Source: Cohnella sp. OV330 (GTDB lineage Bacteria > Bacillota > Bacilli > Paenibacillales > Paenibacillaceae). From it: a DNA stretch of 64,000 nucleotides. Numbering within the stretch: the stretch's first letter is position 1; every line of letters begins with the position of its first letter. This document shows, one piece after another, positions 1-9,792 of the stretch. The stretch spans positions 186,001 to 250,000 of the forward strand of contig NZ_FOKE01000013.1 in assembly GCF_900112065.1 (NCBI RefSeq), given 5' to 3'. The notes beneath the pieces were generated by a model that made no database searches, was not told the origin of the DNA, and saw only the letters and a program-made list of their open reading frames with translations. Made by a program: the position numbers and the translations under genes.

Positions 1-1
1 G

Positions 2-2683
2 CATGCGGATCAGAACGCTTTCGTCATTAAAGCGTTCGGAGAGGACCTCACCGTTGACGGCGGGTTCTATGACGCATACAATTCCGACCATAACGGGAAT
101 TATACCAGGCAGACGTTTGCCAAAAACGCTATCACGTACGACAACAAAAAAGGCCAAAAAGTCTTTGACATGACAGCTTCCGGTCAAATTACGGGTTTCG
201 CGTCGAATAAGGACTTCGATGCGGCTGTCGGAGACGCTACCCAGGCTTACAACACGGATCCAAGCAACAACGGACTTGATCTGGCTCAGCGAAGCGTCAT
301 CTACGTGAAGCCTGGCGCCTTTGTGATCGTCGATAATCTGGATGCGCGCGCGCAAGGCGGCTCCAGCTTTGAATACTGGCTTCACGCCGACCGAAGCATG
401 ACGCAGGATGCGGAAAATAATGCGGTCACGATCGTACAAAACAAAGCGGCTCTGGACGTGAAGCTATACGCTCCGGGGTTAACGGCGATCCCCGTCACCG
501 ACAAGTATCTGGACGCCGATGGCGTTGAGCATCCGCCTCTTGCAAAATCTCAATGGGCGGACGTCAAACGGCTTCATGGCGGGTTTGCGACGCCAAAAAC
601 GGAGTATGCGACGATCGTTTCTACCTATGTGCCCTATCAGGTCGGCACCACGCCGCAGCATATTGTCTCCGAGGATCACGGCACCTATAGAAAGCTGCAC
701 TTCTCCGACGGAACGGACGTTTATGTACGTACCGCGCAAAGCGGCGTCGTAGACACCGGCACCATGCAATTCGACGGCATCGCGGCTACGATAAAAGGAG
801 AGTCCATACTACTGGTCGGCGGTACCCGATTGGTCATGAACGGAGTGACGAGGATCAGCAGCACGCAGGCGGCGACGGTCGCGCTCTCCGGTGAAGAGCT
901 GTCGATCACAAGTACGCAAGAGGCCCAAGTCAGCCTGCATAAATCGGACGTGACGACCGTGCTCGACGAAAAGTACCGCAGTCTTCCGAAGGGCGGCAGC
1001 GTCACGGAAGCCGTGTACGCGCGTGGCGTTCACTGGGATTCGGTAGGCAGCACCTTAACGCTGAATGTCGAGCCCGGCCAACACCACCTCCTTCTCGACG
1101 ATGTCCCTGCGCCGGCTCCGATGGCTCCTATCTCCTATCCCATCGAGATTGACGGCAAGGCGTCGACGGTCACGCTGTCCGTGTATGGCGACGGACGAGG
1201 CGGCAGCGCCGCTTGGGGGTCGCTCTCGAACGCGGCTGGTCTGTACAAGGTTCTCGAGGCCCCGCCGGGCTTATACTTCGACAAGCTCACGATGGCGCAG
1301 CCGACCATCTTCTTGGGCGCGAACGCCCGTATTATTCTTCCTGATGTTTCCGGCACCTTGAAGCTGCGCAGCGTAGGGTCGGGCGAGACCACGCCAACGA
1401 CCGCGACGCAAGATTATGACGCCGTCAAGGAAGGCATGGATGTGTTCGCGGAAGCCGAGAGCTTCGTAGAGACCGATGGAGGCTCGTTTAACGTATACAG
1501 CTCGCGGCCTTGGCTGTCGGGCGGCAAGGGCGTCAGCAACTGGGCGACGCTCGGTCAAAATATTACGTGGAATCTGGACGTTCCCGAGGCCGGCACCTAC
1601 GATCTCGTCGTCAAATACGCCGCTTGGGAAGCGACCAGCGGTCTCCCCACGCGCCTCATTCAGCTAGGCGACCAATTCTATACGGCGGAAGCGGAGACCA
1701 CATTTGATTGGGGGACGCAGCCGGAATATTGGAAAGCCCTCACCGTTCACTCGGGCACAGTTCTGCCTGCCGGTCCGGTACAGCTCAAAATGTGGAATAT
1801 CAGAGGTCCCATGAACATGGACTGGATCGGCTTGGTCAAGACCGATGCGGCCGCCGAACCGACCGTCAAGGCGAGCCCGAGCGCAAGCGCGATAGCACCG
1901 GGTCAGCCGCTCGACGTCGGGCTCACGCTGGAACGGTCCGAACCGGCGGCTGGCATAGATCTGACGCTGTCCTACGATCCGGCTAAGTTTTCCTATAACG
2001 GATATGCAAAGGATTATGAGCAGCAGGCGGTGATCGTAACGAACGACGAAGCGTCAGGCATGCTGCGCATTCTGTCCGGACGCATCGGTAGCGGCATGCT
2101 TCCGGCAGACGTGCCCTTCCTGACGCTCCGCTTCCTGGCGAAGGCGGACGCGGCTGCAGGGGCGGCGAGCTTCACGACGTCAGCCGGATCAGCTTCTTCG
2201 GAATCCGGCGTGATCGAATCGTTGTCAGGCAGCACGGCGCAGGTCAGCATTTCGGAAAAAGCGTCCCTAGGAGAGTTAATCGCCCAAGCGGAAGCGACTC
2301 GCGACCAGGCTGTCGCGGGGACGATCACCGGTACCTTCTTCGGCTCCGTGCTGGCCGGGTTGAAGTCGGTGCTGTCCTCGGCCATCGATGCCGCTAAAGC
2401 GGTGTTTAATCAGGCTGACGCGCCAGAGATACAGGTGCAAGCGGCGAGAACGAACCTGTCTGCTGCGATCGCGGAATTCGAGTCCCATCGGATTACGGCG
2501 ATGACGGGCAATATGGACGATAACCCGATCTTTAATATTGCCGATTTCGTAAGGGTATCCACCTATTACGGAAAAGATTCTTCCAGCTCGGATTGGGCGG
2601 AAGCGAGTCTTGCGGATATCACTAGAGACAGCGTCGTCGATATTGAAGATTTAGCGTTCATCGCTTTCCGGATTATCGGGTAA
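2..2683 (+). CDS. Heparinase II/III-like polysaccharide lyase with cohesin, FIVAR-like and dockerin modules (5' truncated)
   Basis: The reading frame is open from base 2, so the N-terminus lies outside the window. The visible part starts inside the heparinase II/III signature (HADQN..F, then a GE-L-VDGGFYD motif), matching the two complete paralogues in this window at 13.3 and 28.4 kb. A CBM35/golvesin-like carbohydrate-binding domain follows (nt about 1430-1850, starting FAEAESF), then a cohesin-like domain (nt about 1860-2260), a helical FIVAR-like segment (nt about 2260-2500) and a C-terminal dockerin (nt 2505-2680). The dockerin has two 12-residue calcium-loop candidates with ligands N-D-N-N-D and D-T-D-D-D at positions 1, 3, 5, 9 and 12. 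Secreted extracellular enzyme by family. The substrate is unknown: heparinase II/III-fold lyases act on uronate-containing polysaccharides. The cohesin and dockerin suggest surface assembly together with the next gene. Confidence 0.8.
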   Translation, partial: HADQNAFVIKAFGEDLTVDGGFYDAYNSDHNGNYTRQTFAKNAITYDNKKGQKVFDMTASGQITGFASNKDFDAAVGDATQAYNTDPSNNGLDLAQRSVIYVKPGAFVIVDNLDARAQGGSSFEYWLHADRSMTQDAENNAVTIVQNKAALDVKLYAPGLTAIPVTDKYLDADGVEHPPLAKSQWADVKRLHGGFATPKTEYATIVSTYVPYQVGTTPQHIVSEDHGTYRKLHFSDGTDVYVRTAQSGVVDTGTMQFDGIAATIKGESILLVGGTRLVMNGVTRISSTQAATVALSGEELSITSTQEAQVSLHKSDVTTVLDEKYRSLPKGGSVTEAVYARGVHWDSVGSTLTLNVEPGQHHLLLDDVPAPAPMAPISYPIEIDGKASTVTLSVYGDGRGGSAAWGSLSNAAGLYKVLEAPPGLYFDKLTMAQPTIFLGANARIILPDVSGTLKLRSVGSGETTPTTATQDYDAVKEGMDVFAEAESFVETDGGSFNVYSSRPWLSGGKGVSNWATLGQNITWNLDVPEAGTYDLVVKYAAWEATSGLPTRLIQLGDQFYTAEAETTFDWGTQPEYWKALTVHSGTVLPAGPVQLKMWNIRGPMNMDWIGLVKTDAAAEPTVKASPSASAIAPGQPLDVGLTLERSEPAAGIDLTLSYDPAKFSYNGYAKDYEQQAVIVTNDEASGMLRILSGRIGSGMLPADVPFLTLRFLAKADAAAGAASFTTSAGSASSESGVIESLSGSTAQVSISEKASLGELIAQAEATRDQAVAGTITGTFFGSVLAGLKSVLSSAIDAAKAVFNQADAPEIQVQAARTNLSAAIAEFESHRITAMTGNMDDNPIFNIADFVRVSTYYGKDSSSSDWAEASLADITRDSVVDIEDLAFIAFRIIG

Positions 2684-2776
2684 CTGCTGGCGTTTTGACG
2701 CGGCGCCTCCTTGCTCTTGCGGGGGGCGCTGCTTTCCAAGTTGAACGGTAACCATTGAGATTCTGGAGGACCCCAA

Positions 2777-4462
2777 ATGAAAAACGGCTTTTACAAGCGC
2801 GCAGCGGGCCTGCTACTCTTCATTTGCTTGTTAGGTTCGGCCTCAGGGCTGCAGAACGCGATCGCCGCAGAAGGAGCGACCACGTTCGATATTCGCGTAA
2901 ATAAAGCTTCGGCGGAAGTTGGCGATAGCTTCGTCGTTACCATCGACGGCGTGAACCTCGACCGGTTGTACGCTTATGAATTGACGCTCGAACTGCCCGC
3001 AAACGCTACATTCGAGCGATCGAAAACGAAGGATTACCTACCCGACGGATTATCGGTTTACCACCAAGAAGGGCATACCCTTCGCTACGGATCGACGAAG
3101 TCCGGCCAAGCCGCCGGGGAAAACGGTACGAAGACACTAGCCGCGTTGACTTTGCTGGCGAATGCCTCCGGCATCGCGGAAATCCAATTGGTCAGCGTCA
3201 AAACGCTCGATCCCGAATTGCGCGCAACGCTCCATACGGTGAACAAAAAGATCAGCGTTCAGGTCCGTTCGAACAGCGCTCCCAATGAGGGAACCAACAA
3301 CGGAACAGAAAATTCAGCGGTTCCCCGCACGATCACCGCAGCGGACGGCAGCGGTCAGGTTGAATCAGGCCGGATCGTCGTCTCTTCGGACGGTCCCGTA
3401 CAAGCCCCCCTGGCGCTGCTTCAAGCCTGGGCCAAGCAAAACTCGGCTGCCGTACTCGAGCTTCAAGCGGGCAAGATAACCTACTCGCTTCCGTTAAGCG
3501 AGTTGTCTTCGCCCGGACTGCTGGCGCTGCTCGGGGCCGATGCGAGTCAAGCGGTCATCAAAATCTCTATTACCGAAGCAAGCGGCATGCAAAAGGATCT
3601 GGCGAAAATCGGCGCGGCGGACCTTGGCTCCAAACTATTGATCGATCCGGTGGAATTCGAGGTCACTGCCGTCAGGCCGGACGGAAAGTCCGTACGGCTA
3701 TCCAGCTTCTCAGCCTATGTCCACCGCTCCTTCCAGCTCGAATTCGACGTCGATCCCTCCCAAACGACCGGCGTATATCTGGATGAAGCAACCGGACAAC
3801 TGCTACCGGTACCGACTTTACTTCGTGTCGTGAACGGAAACGTCGTTGCCGATCTGTTCAGAAAAGGCAACAGCGCGTACGCGCTCGTTCAAACGAATAA
3901 GCGCTTTGCCGATCTGGAGGGTCACTGGAGCCAAACGACTGTAGAAACGATGGCCAACAAGCTGCTGGTCAAGGGAATATCGGAGCAAAGCTTCGCTCCC
4001 AACAAACCGGTGACGCGAGCTGAGTTTGCGACTTTACTGATGAGAGCGCTGACCCTGGAGGCCGTGGCAGGTCAGGCATCGTTTAAAGGCATTCAAGGAA
4101 AGTGGTACGAGAGCGCCGTTCAATCGGCCGCGAACGCCGGTCTGATGAACGGCGATCCGGACGGGAGCTTCCGGCCCAATGCGCAGATAACCAGGCAGGA
4201 ATTGGCGGTTGTGCTGAAACGTGCGGCCGGCTATGCCGGAAAATCGGTTGAACGCACGGACCAAAACCAGTCTCGTGCGCCATTCGCCGACCAAGCGGCG
4301 ATAGCGTACTGGGCACGGGCTGATATAGCCGACGTCGCGGCCGCAGGGATCATGGAAGGGGACGCGTCGAGCACCTTCAGACCCGAAGCGCCTGCTTCCA
4401 GAGCCGAAGCAGCAGCCGTTCTAAAGCGATTGTTAGTTTACGCCAAGATGTTCAGCGAATAA
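2777..4462 (+). CDS. SLH-domain surface protein with N-terminal cohesin-like domain
   Basis: A 561-residue secreted protein. The signal peptide spans about residues 1-31 (KR, hydrophobic core, cleavage near AIAAEG). Residues about 34-155 form a cohesin-like beta-sandwich (VGDSF-V-I-G-NL pattern). A middle domain (about 200-370) resembles the pre-SLH domain of the protein at 41077-42768. Three SLH domains occupy about 375-561 (W-x-FAPN/FRPN-x-TRAE motifs); SLH domains bind pyruvylated secondary cell-wall polymer. The start ATG is preceded by GGAGG at 7-nt spacing. It follows the dockerin-bearing lyase after 93 bp with no clear terminator between, so co-transcription is likely. Inference: it anchors the dockerin-bearing enzyme, or related enzymes, to the cell wall. 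Confidence 0.8.
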   Translation: MKNGFYKRAAGLLLFICLLGSASGLQNAIAAEGATTFDIRVNKASAEVGDSFVVTIDGVNLDRLYAYELTLELPANATFERSKTKDYLPDGLSVYHQEGHTLRYGSTKSGQAAGENGTKTLAALTLLANASGIAEIQLVSVKTLDPELRATLHTVNKKISVQVRSNSAPNEGTNNGTENSAVPRTITAADGSGQVESGRIVVSSDGPVQAPLALLQAWAKQNSAAVLELQAGKITYSLPLSELSSPGLLALLGADASQAVIKISITEASGMQKDLAKIGAADLGSKLLIDPVEFEVTAVRPDGKSVRLSSFSAYVHRSFQLEFDVDPSQTTGVYLDEATGQLLPVPTLLRVVNGNVVADLFRKGNSAYALVQTNKRFADLEGHWSQTTVETMANKLLVKGISEQSFAPNKPVTRAEFATLLMRALTLEAVAGQASFKGIQGKWYESAVQSAANAGLMNGDPDGSFRPNAQITRQELAVVLKRAAGYAGKSVERTDQNQSRAPFADQAAIAYWARADIADVAAAGIMEGDASSTFRPEAPASRAEAAAVLKRLLVYAKMFSE

Positions 4463-4549
4463 AGCAAGGTAGCTGCCCGCAGCCAAGGCGCCACGACATG
4501 GGGCACCGTACGCGCCTCCCCGTCTTCAAAGTTTAATTTCGTTTGAAAA

Positions 4550-4579
4550 CGCGCCTTGCATCCGCGGATGCAAGGCGCG
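4550..4579. terminator. Perfect 30-bp palindrome, probably a bidirectional terminator
   Basis: A perfect 15-bp inverted repeat (CGCGCCTTGCATCCG and its complement). It is followed by TTTTC on the reverse strand and TTCGTT on the forward strand. It could end the SLH gene from the left and the kinase/regulator operon from the right. It resembles the terminator at 18405 in carrying a central TGCATCC/GGATGCA or GGCATCC/GGATGCC core and in standing just before aldo/keto reductase sequence. Confidence 0.6.
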
Positions 4580-4582
4580 TTC

Positions 4583-4741
4583 GTTCTGCAGTTCAAATGC
4601 GGCATCCGCAAGGGCGCGTTCGACCTTTCCAAGGAACATATCCCGAACTCGGTCGACGGCATTCTGAAGCGCCTGAAGACTGACTACCTGGACATCCTGC
4701 TTCTTCACCGCCCGGATGCGCCGGTCGAGCTCGAGGAAGTA
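4583..4741 (+). pseudogene. Aldo/keto reductase remnant
   Basis: About 159 bp that align without gaps at roughly 90% identity to 18791-18949 inside the intact aldo/keto reductase gene. The translated core retains K-CGIRKGAFD, the KTDYLDILLLHRPD strand and its catalytic His. Homology begins at a CTGCAG/TTGCAG position right after the palindrome and stops abruptly at GAGGAAGT, after which the frame closes within nine codons. There is no N-terminal Rossmann/TIM-barrel start, so it cannot be functional. It marks a duplication or recombination scar between the lyase loci. Confidence 0.8.
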
Positions 4742-4761
4742 GACACACCGAGCACCTTACA

Positions 4762-6558
4762 CTAACTCTCCACAGCGGGTAGTCGGACGATGACCGTCGT
4801 CCCTTCGCCGAGCGCGCTTTGAAAAGCAAGACCGTATTTATCGCCGTAGTGAATTTGCAATCGCTCGTTGATGTTCTTCAAGCCATAACCCGACTCGCGG
4901 GAAGCAGGCGTTTCCCCGGATAGAATGCGGCCCGCCGTCTCCTCGCTCATGCCGACGCCGTCATCCTGCACATAGAGGACGATAAGGTCGGCGATTTGCT
5001 CGCCGCGGATCATGATCGTTCCCGTCTCGTCCTCCTTTTCGAGGATGCCATGGATAATCGCGTTTTCAACGATCGGCTGCAGCGCGATTTTGAGGATTGG
5101 ATGGTCCAGCAGCGAATCGGGCACGTCGATATCCAGCCGGATACCATCTTGGAACCGCATATTTTGAATTTGCACATAAGCTTGCACATGCGCGAGCTCG
5201 CTGCGGATCGTCACCGTGTCCTCGCCTTTGCTCAGGCTGAGCTTGTAGAACCGGGACAAGGCGCGCGCGACCTCTCCGATCTCCGGCGCGGCATGCTTCA
5301 CCGACATCCAGTTGATCAAGTCGAGCGTATTGTACAGAAAATGAGGGTTAATCTGCGCTTGCAGCGCTCTCAGCTCCAGTGTCTTGATCTCCTTTCCCAG
5401 GCGGTATCGCTCGTCAATGCTGCTTCCGATCGTGCTCAGCATGTGCTGAAAATTCCGGACCAGCTCTCCGATCTCGTCCTGGCTGCTCGGAATGCTCGTC
5501 ATCTCATAATTCCCGCGTACGACCTTGCGCATCTGATGGATGAGCGCCTTGATTCGCTTGACGGCCGACGATGCCGCCAGGAACGACAATGGCAGCGCGA
5601 TCATGGCAATGATCAGGAACACGGCGATCATCGGCTTCCTCGATTTGTTGCTAAGGCTCATAATGTCGCTGTAGGGCGTGATCAGCATCAGCGTCCAGTC
5701 CGAATCCTCGACCTCCTGGGCGCCGACCAGCCACTTTTCCTCGTTATAATCGAGCGTTTTCAGGATGCCGTTGCTCAGATTATCCTTTGCGAAGGCGGGC
5801 AGAACGGATAGGGCGGTATCGGAGATGCCGAGATTCTGCCCGGTGCCGGCCGTGCCGACGATCTCGCTGCGGCTGTTGATCAAGGCGGCGGTCGTATCGG
5901 GCGTATAAATCGTCTGATCCAGAATCAATTGGATCTGTGATTGCGGAATGCCGAGCTCTGCGACCCCGATGCTCTGGTGGAGGTCGAGATGGCTTGGGAT
6001 ATTGCGAAGCACGTGCATAAAATCGTCTTCGCCGGCGTCCGTCTCCTTAAAGTAGCGCTTGTCGAACCATTCGATATGCGTCGTGCTCAGTAAGCTGAAC
6101 CAGGGGGCATCGTCGTATCGACTCAAATCTTTAAGCTCATTGCTCTCCGCAAATGAGGCAAGCCCTTGCTTCATATAAATTCGCACGTAGCTGATATCCG
6201 GATTGTTCTTGGCGAGCAGAAACTGGGCGTTTAGCTTATCCGCGTCGATGATCCACCGCCCGATATCGTTAACATAACGCTCGGAGTTCACTTGAATCAA
6301 TTCCTGGATATCCTCGTTCAACACGAGCATGTTCAGCGTATTTACGGCCGACTTCGTCTTGAATTCTAGATAGGAATTGGTCTGCTTCAGCACCTGGCGC
6401 GCCGAATAGATCATTTCCTTTTCATTTTCTTTCCCCGTTACGAACGTATTGACAAGCAGAAAGACGACGAGAGGAATGAGGATAAGCCCCAGGTAAGATA
6501 GAAACAATTTGTATTTAATGCTCAGGTTGCCGATACCCTCGATCCAGGGCCGGATCAT
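4762..6558 (-). CDS. YesM-type sensor histidine kinase
   Basis: A 598-residue membrane kinase. TM1 is about residues 19-41, the extracellular dCache-like sensor about 42-307, TM2 about 308-331, and a HAMP domain about 332-383. The His-kinase family 7 phosphoacceptor is H406 in the motif INPHFLYNTL, and a C-terminal HATPase carries N-box ENAIIHG, G1 DDGVGM and G2 GYGLKNINERL. It overlaps the next gene (response regulator, 6555-7658) by 4 bp (ATGA), so the pair is translationally coupled. By family it senses an extracellular saccharide or binding-protein signal and phosphorylates its AraC-type partner to control adjacent sugar uptake. The start at 6558 is fixed by the ATGA overlap and the MIRPWIEG N-terminus. 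Confidence 0.92.
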   Translation of the reverse strand: MIRPWIEGIGNLSIKYKLFLSYLGLILIPLVVFLLVNTFVTGKENEKEMIYSARQVLKQTNSYLEFKTKSAVNTLNMLVLNEDIQELIQVNSERYVNDIGRWIIDADKLNAQFLLAKNNPDISYVRIYMKQGLASFAESNELKDLSRYDDAPWFSLLSTTHIEWFDKRYFKETDAGEDDFMHVLRNIPSHLDLHQSIGVAELGIPQSQIQLILDQTIYTPDTTAALINSRSEIVGTAGTGQNLGISDTALSVLPAFAKDNLSNGILKTLDYNEEKWLVGAQEVEDSDWTLMLITPYSDIMSLSNKSRKPMIAVFLIIAMIALPLSFLAASSAVKRIKALIHQMRKVVRGNYEMTSIPSSQDEIGELVRNFQHMLSTIGSSIDERYRLGKEIKTLELRALQAQINPHFLYNTLDLINWMSVKHAAPEIGEVARALSRFYKLSLSKGEDTVTIRSELAHVQAYVQIQNMRFQDGIRLDIDVPDSLLDHPILKIALQPIVENAIIHGILEKEDETGTIMIRGEQIADLIVLYVQDDGVGMSEETAGRILSGETPASRESGYGLKNINERLQIHYGDKYGLAFQSALGEGTTVIVRLPAVES

Positions 6559-7658
6559 AGATAGTACTTCTCCATATACCTGGCAGGCGTAACGCCCGTA
6601 TGCTTCTTGAACAGCGTCGTAAAGTAATTGGCGTCCGTATAGCCGAGCGCCTGGGCGATCTCGTATTGCTTCAGCCGGCCCTCCCTGAGCAGCTGCTTGG
6701 CTTTTTCCATGCGGACTTCGGTAATGTAGGCATTAACGGTCGTACCGGCGTGTTTCTTGAAAAAGGCGCACAGGTAGGTGTGGCTGAAGTGGACATGATT
6801 AGCGATGGACTGGGTCGAGAGCGCCGGATCCGCATAATGCTCCCTGATATAGTTGGTGATGAGATACAATTTCCGGCCGGTCGAATCCTTTTCTGCAATG
6901 GCGCTGAAATGGCGCTCGATATCTTCAATAACGCTGTCGGCCAACTCGAGGAGCGTGCAGGCCGCTTCGACCCGCTGCCAGGCCAGGTGAGAGCGGCTGT
7001 CGTGATCGGGGCCTGGAGAGGTGCCCAGATCTCTGGCCGTGTCGCCGACGATTTGAAGCATTTGATAGAACAACGATTTTACGCGATTCGTATCGGGATC
7101 CTGTGAATAACCGGCCGCCTGTGCGGTTTCGCGCACGAGCGCGATTGCTTTATCCCGGTCGTCGGCATGCAGGTATTGTCGGAGACGAACGCCGACGGAT
7201 GCATCGACGAGGAGCGCTTTATCGACCTGTTTTTCGAAGCCTAGGTAAAATCGCTTTGACGCTGCGAGACGGGAAGCTTGTCGGCTTCTGCTTTCTGTAA
7301 TCGCTTTCATGATGACGGCTTCGATCTCTTTTACGTCAAGCGGCTTCTCGATATAACTGACCGCTTTCAGATGAATCGCTTCTTTTAAATATTCTTTGTC
7401 CGCATACCCGCTCAGGAAAATAATCTGGCAGTCGGGAGATAGCTCCCGGATCTTGGCCGCAAGCTCGATTCCGTTCATTTTGGGCATACGGATGTCGGTC
7501 AACAGAAGGTCCGGCATCTCCCGCAACGCCATCTCAAGTGCCGCCAGACCGTTTTTGGCGGTCTCTACCGACCCGACTCCCATTGCACGCCAAGATACGA
7601 ATTCGCGCAAGCTGTCCCGCGTATTTTTCTCGTCGTCGACGATGAGCGCTTTGATCAT
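6555..7658 (-). CDS. YesN-type response regulator, AraC family
   Basis: 367 residues. The N-terminal receiver domain has the acidic pair D8/D9, phosphoacceptor D55 (LLLTDIRMP) and conserved K105. A central linker of about 140 residues follows, then a C-terminal AraC/XylS double helix-turn-helix (about residues 265-365) including the hallmark ALGYTDANYFTTLFKKHTG. It is first in the kinase operon and divergent from the ABC permease operon starting at 7840. Expected role: on phosphorylation it binds upstream of the transporter and lyase genes. The 34-bp box shared by those two upstream regions (7758 and 11499) is the obvious candidate site. Confidence 0.92.
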   Translation of the reverse strand: MIKALIVDDEKNTRDSLREFVSWRAMGVGSVETAKNGLAALEMALREMPDLLLTDIRMPKMNGIELAAKIRELSPDCQIIFLSGYADKEYLKEAIHLKAVSYIEKPLDVKEIEAVIMKAITESRSRQASRLAASKRFYLGFEKQVDKALLVDASVGVRLRQYLHADDRDKAIALVRETAQAAGYSQDPDTNRVKSLFYQMLQIVGDTARDLGTSPGPDHDSRSHLAWQRVEAACTLLELADSVIEDIERHFSAIAEKDSTGRKLYLITNYIREHYADPALSTQSIANHVHFSHTYLCAFFKKHAGTTVNAYITEVRMEKAKQLLREGRLKQYEIAQALGYTDANYFTTLFKKHTGVTPARYMEKYYL

Positions 7659-7757
7659 GCCCGTCTCTTCCTCTCGTGCGCGATAAAGACTGCATTTTTA
7701 TCCAGTGTAGCAGACAGGCGCTTGCAAGAGAATGAGCGTCCGGCAACATCGTAATAT

Positions 7758-7791
7758 AACCAAGCAAATCACAAATTCATGTCGTATATTT
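7758..7791 (+). promoter_or_regulatory. 34-bp shared upstream box, copy 1 (putative response-regulator site)
   Basis: Aligned without gaps to 11499-11532 it matches at roughly 28 of 34 positions, including AACCAAG at the left end and TGTCGTATATTT at the right end. This copy lies 48 bp before the permease ATG. The rest of the two upstream regions does not align. The conserved TATATT could be a -10 element. Confidence 0.6.
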
Positions 7792-7839
7792 CTTCGACGC
7801 GTCCCTTTACGATTACATTATCAAATGCGGCGGGAGAGG

Positions 7840-8760
7840 ATGGATGAATTGAAAACGCTTTATGACATTCGTAAGCACAAAGTACTGTACATGATGTTTT
7901 TGCCGATTGCGATTTATTTCTTGGTCTTCTCCTACTTTCCGATGGCGGGCATTATCATTGCCTTCAAAGACTACAACTACGCGGGTGGAATCTGGGGAAG
8001 CGCCTGGAGCGGATGGGACAACTTCGCCTACTTCTTCAAATCGGGGAAGGCCTGGCTCGTCACCAGAAATACAATCGGTTACAATGTCGTATTTCTGGCC
8101 TGTTACACGTTCTTCTCGGTCGCGGTCGCGATTTTTATCGCCGAGATGCGGAGCAAGTGGTTCAAAAAAACCGCGCAATCGTTCATGCTGCTGCCGTACT
8201 TCGTCTCCTGGGTCATCGTAGCGGCGTTCGTCTACAACCTGTTTAATTACGAGTTCGGCGTCGTCAACACGGTCATCGGGTGGTTCGGCGGCGAACCCAT
8301 CGACATATACGGATCCCCCAGGTACTGGTACTTCCTGCTGCCGATCTTCTACGTGTGGAAATGGGTCGGATTCGGCAGCATCCTGTATTTGGCCGCCATC
8401 ATGGGCATCGATCAGGAATGCTACGAAGCGGCTGTTATCGACGGCGCGACTGTATTCAAAAAAATCTATTACATCACCATTCCGCTGCTCATGCCGACGA
8501 TGATCATCCTCGTACTTCTCGGTCTGGGGAGAGTGCTTCGCGGAGAATTCGATATGTTCTACCAACTGATCGGGAACAACTCGATGCTGATGGACGCGAC
8601 GGACATCGTGGACACGCTCGTATTCCGGTCGCTTGTCGGGACGCCTGACTTCGGACTCGCTTCGGCAGCAGGCTTCTATCAATCCGTCCTTTGCTTCGTC
8701 ATCATTCTAGCCGTAAACGGTGCAGTGAAATTGTACAACAAAGAATACTCGCTATTTTAA
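7840..8760 (+). CDS. Carbohydrate ABC transporter permease, LplB/YtcQ-partner family
   Basis: About 306 residues, six predicted transmembrane helices, MetI-type fold. The N-terminal block KVLYMMFLPIAIYFLVFSY and the EAA loop (EAAVIDGATVFKK..ITIPLL) are typical of LplB-like permeases. The frame is open upstream to 7732 without a usable ribosome-binding site. GGGAGAGG abuts the ATG at 7840 with no gap and lies 8 nt before an in-frame TTG at 7849, so TTG may be the true start. It forms a heterodimer with the next permease. No ATPase gene is present, and members of this family usually share an MsmX-like ATPase encoded elsewhere. The substrate is probably the oligosaccharide released by the neighbouring lyase. 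Confidence 0.9.
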   Translation: MDELKTLYDIRKHKVLYMMFLPIAIYFLVFSYFPMAGIIIAFKDYNYAGGIWGSAWSGWDNFAYFFKSGKAWLVTRNTIGYNVVFLACYTFFSVAVAIFIAEMRSKWFKKTAQSFMLLPYFVSWVIVAAFVYNLFNYEFGVVNTVIGWFGGEPIDIYGSPRYWYFLLPIFYVWKWVGFGSILYLAAIMGIDQECYEAAVIDGATVFKKIYYITIPLLMPTMIILVLLGLGRVLRGEFDMFYQLIGNNSMLMDATDIVDTLVFRSLVGTPDFGLASAAGFYQSVLCFVIILAVNGAVKLYNKEYSLF

Positions 8761-8788
8761 ACCAACCGGATCGTTCGGAGGCATGGCC

Positions 8789-9673
8789 ATGAAGATCAAG
8801 CATACGCTGGACATCAAAATTTTTAATGCGATCTCTTATACGGTCGTTGGGTTTTTAGGCATCGTGACGCTGCTGCCTTTCGTCGTCCTGCTGGCAAGCT
8901 CATTCTCCTCGGAGGCTTCCATTATTCGAGAGGGCTACTCGCTGATTCCAAGAGACTTCTCGCTGCAAGCCTACAGCCTCGTGTTCAAGGAGCCCGACGA
9001 GATCCTGCGCGCTTACGCAATGACGATCTCGCTGACGATGATCGGAACGGTGGTCGCCTTGTTCTTCTCGGCGATGACCGCCTACGTGCTGTACCGAAAA
9101 GAAGTGAAGCATCGCAACAAGCTATCCTTTTTCCTGTACTTCACGACCTTGTTCAATGGCGGACTCGCTTCTTTTTATATCACGGTCAACAACCACCTGC
9201 ATCTCAAAAATACGTTTCTCGTGCTGCTGCTCGTGCACATGTTCAGCGTCGTTTACATTCTGATGCTCAGAAGCTTTATGCAAGGCTCGCTGCACGATTC
9301 CATTCTGGAGTCGGCCAAGATCGACGGAGCCGGGGATTTCATGATGTTCGTGCGCATCGTGCTGCCTCTGATGAAGCCTGCGCTGGCAACCATCGGCCTG
9401 TTCACGGCGCTCGGATATTGGAACGATTGGTGGACGCCCATGCTGTTCATCGAGAATGACAAGCTGTTCCCGCTGCAGTACGTCTTGTATCGCGTGCTGT
9501 CGAACGTCGAGATGGCAGCGAGCATCATCAAGGCGCCGATCGCGGTGGAGCTGCCCAAAGAGACGTTGAAGCTGGCGCTGACCGTCGTGTCCACCGGGCC
9601 GATCGTCCTGCTGTATCCGTTCATGCAAAAGTACTTTGTCAAAGGCATAACGGTCGGTGCCGTCAAAGGTTGA
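8789..9673 (+). CDS. Carbohydrate ABC transporter permease, YtcP family
   Basis: About 294 residues with six transmembrane helices and the EAA loop ESAKIDGAGDFMMF..IVLPLM. The C-terminus (KYFVKGITVGAVKG) is a hallmark of YtcP-type permeases. Two in-frame ATGs exist at 8783 and 8789; GGAGG at 8777-8781 has 7-nt spacing to 8789 but only 1 nt to 8783, so 8789 is preferred. The gene follows the first permease after 28 bp and precedes the binding lipoprotein, forming the usual permease-permease-binding protein operon. Confidence 0.9.
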   Translation: MKIKHTLDIKIFNAISYTVVGFLGIVTLLPFVVLLASSFSSEASIIREGYSLIPRDFSLQAYSLVFKEPDEILRAYAMTISLTMIGTVVALFFSAMTAYVLYRKEVKHRNKLSFFLYFTTLFNGGLASFYITVNNHLHLKNTFLVLLLVHMFSVVYILMLRSFMQGSLHDSILESAKIDGAGDFMMFVRIVLPLMKPALATIGLFTALGYWNDWWTPMLFIENDKLFPLQYVLYRVLSNVEMAASIIKAPIAVELPKETLKLALTVVSTGPIVLLYPFMQKYFVKGITVGAVKG

Positions 9674-9792
9674 ACCAAGGGTGCGGGAGCGGGCAAACCA
9701 TGGTGTCCGGCTCTTGACATACAGCCTGCACAGTCGACAAGATTGGTAGGCCAAGCTCTGGAGAAAAAAAGATATTCTTGGGAGGGTATTGG

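Noticed and set aside
4556-4765. Small functional protein from the reductase remnant
   Set aside because: It starts inside the palindromic terminator, lacks the cofactor-binding region and ends shortly after homology stops.
9714-9743. Promoter TTGACA before the binding-lipoprotein gene
   Set aside because: The -35-like TTGACA has no convincing -10 at 16-18 bp; the gene fits the permease operon.
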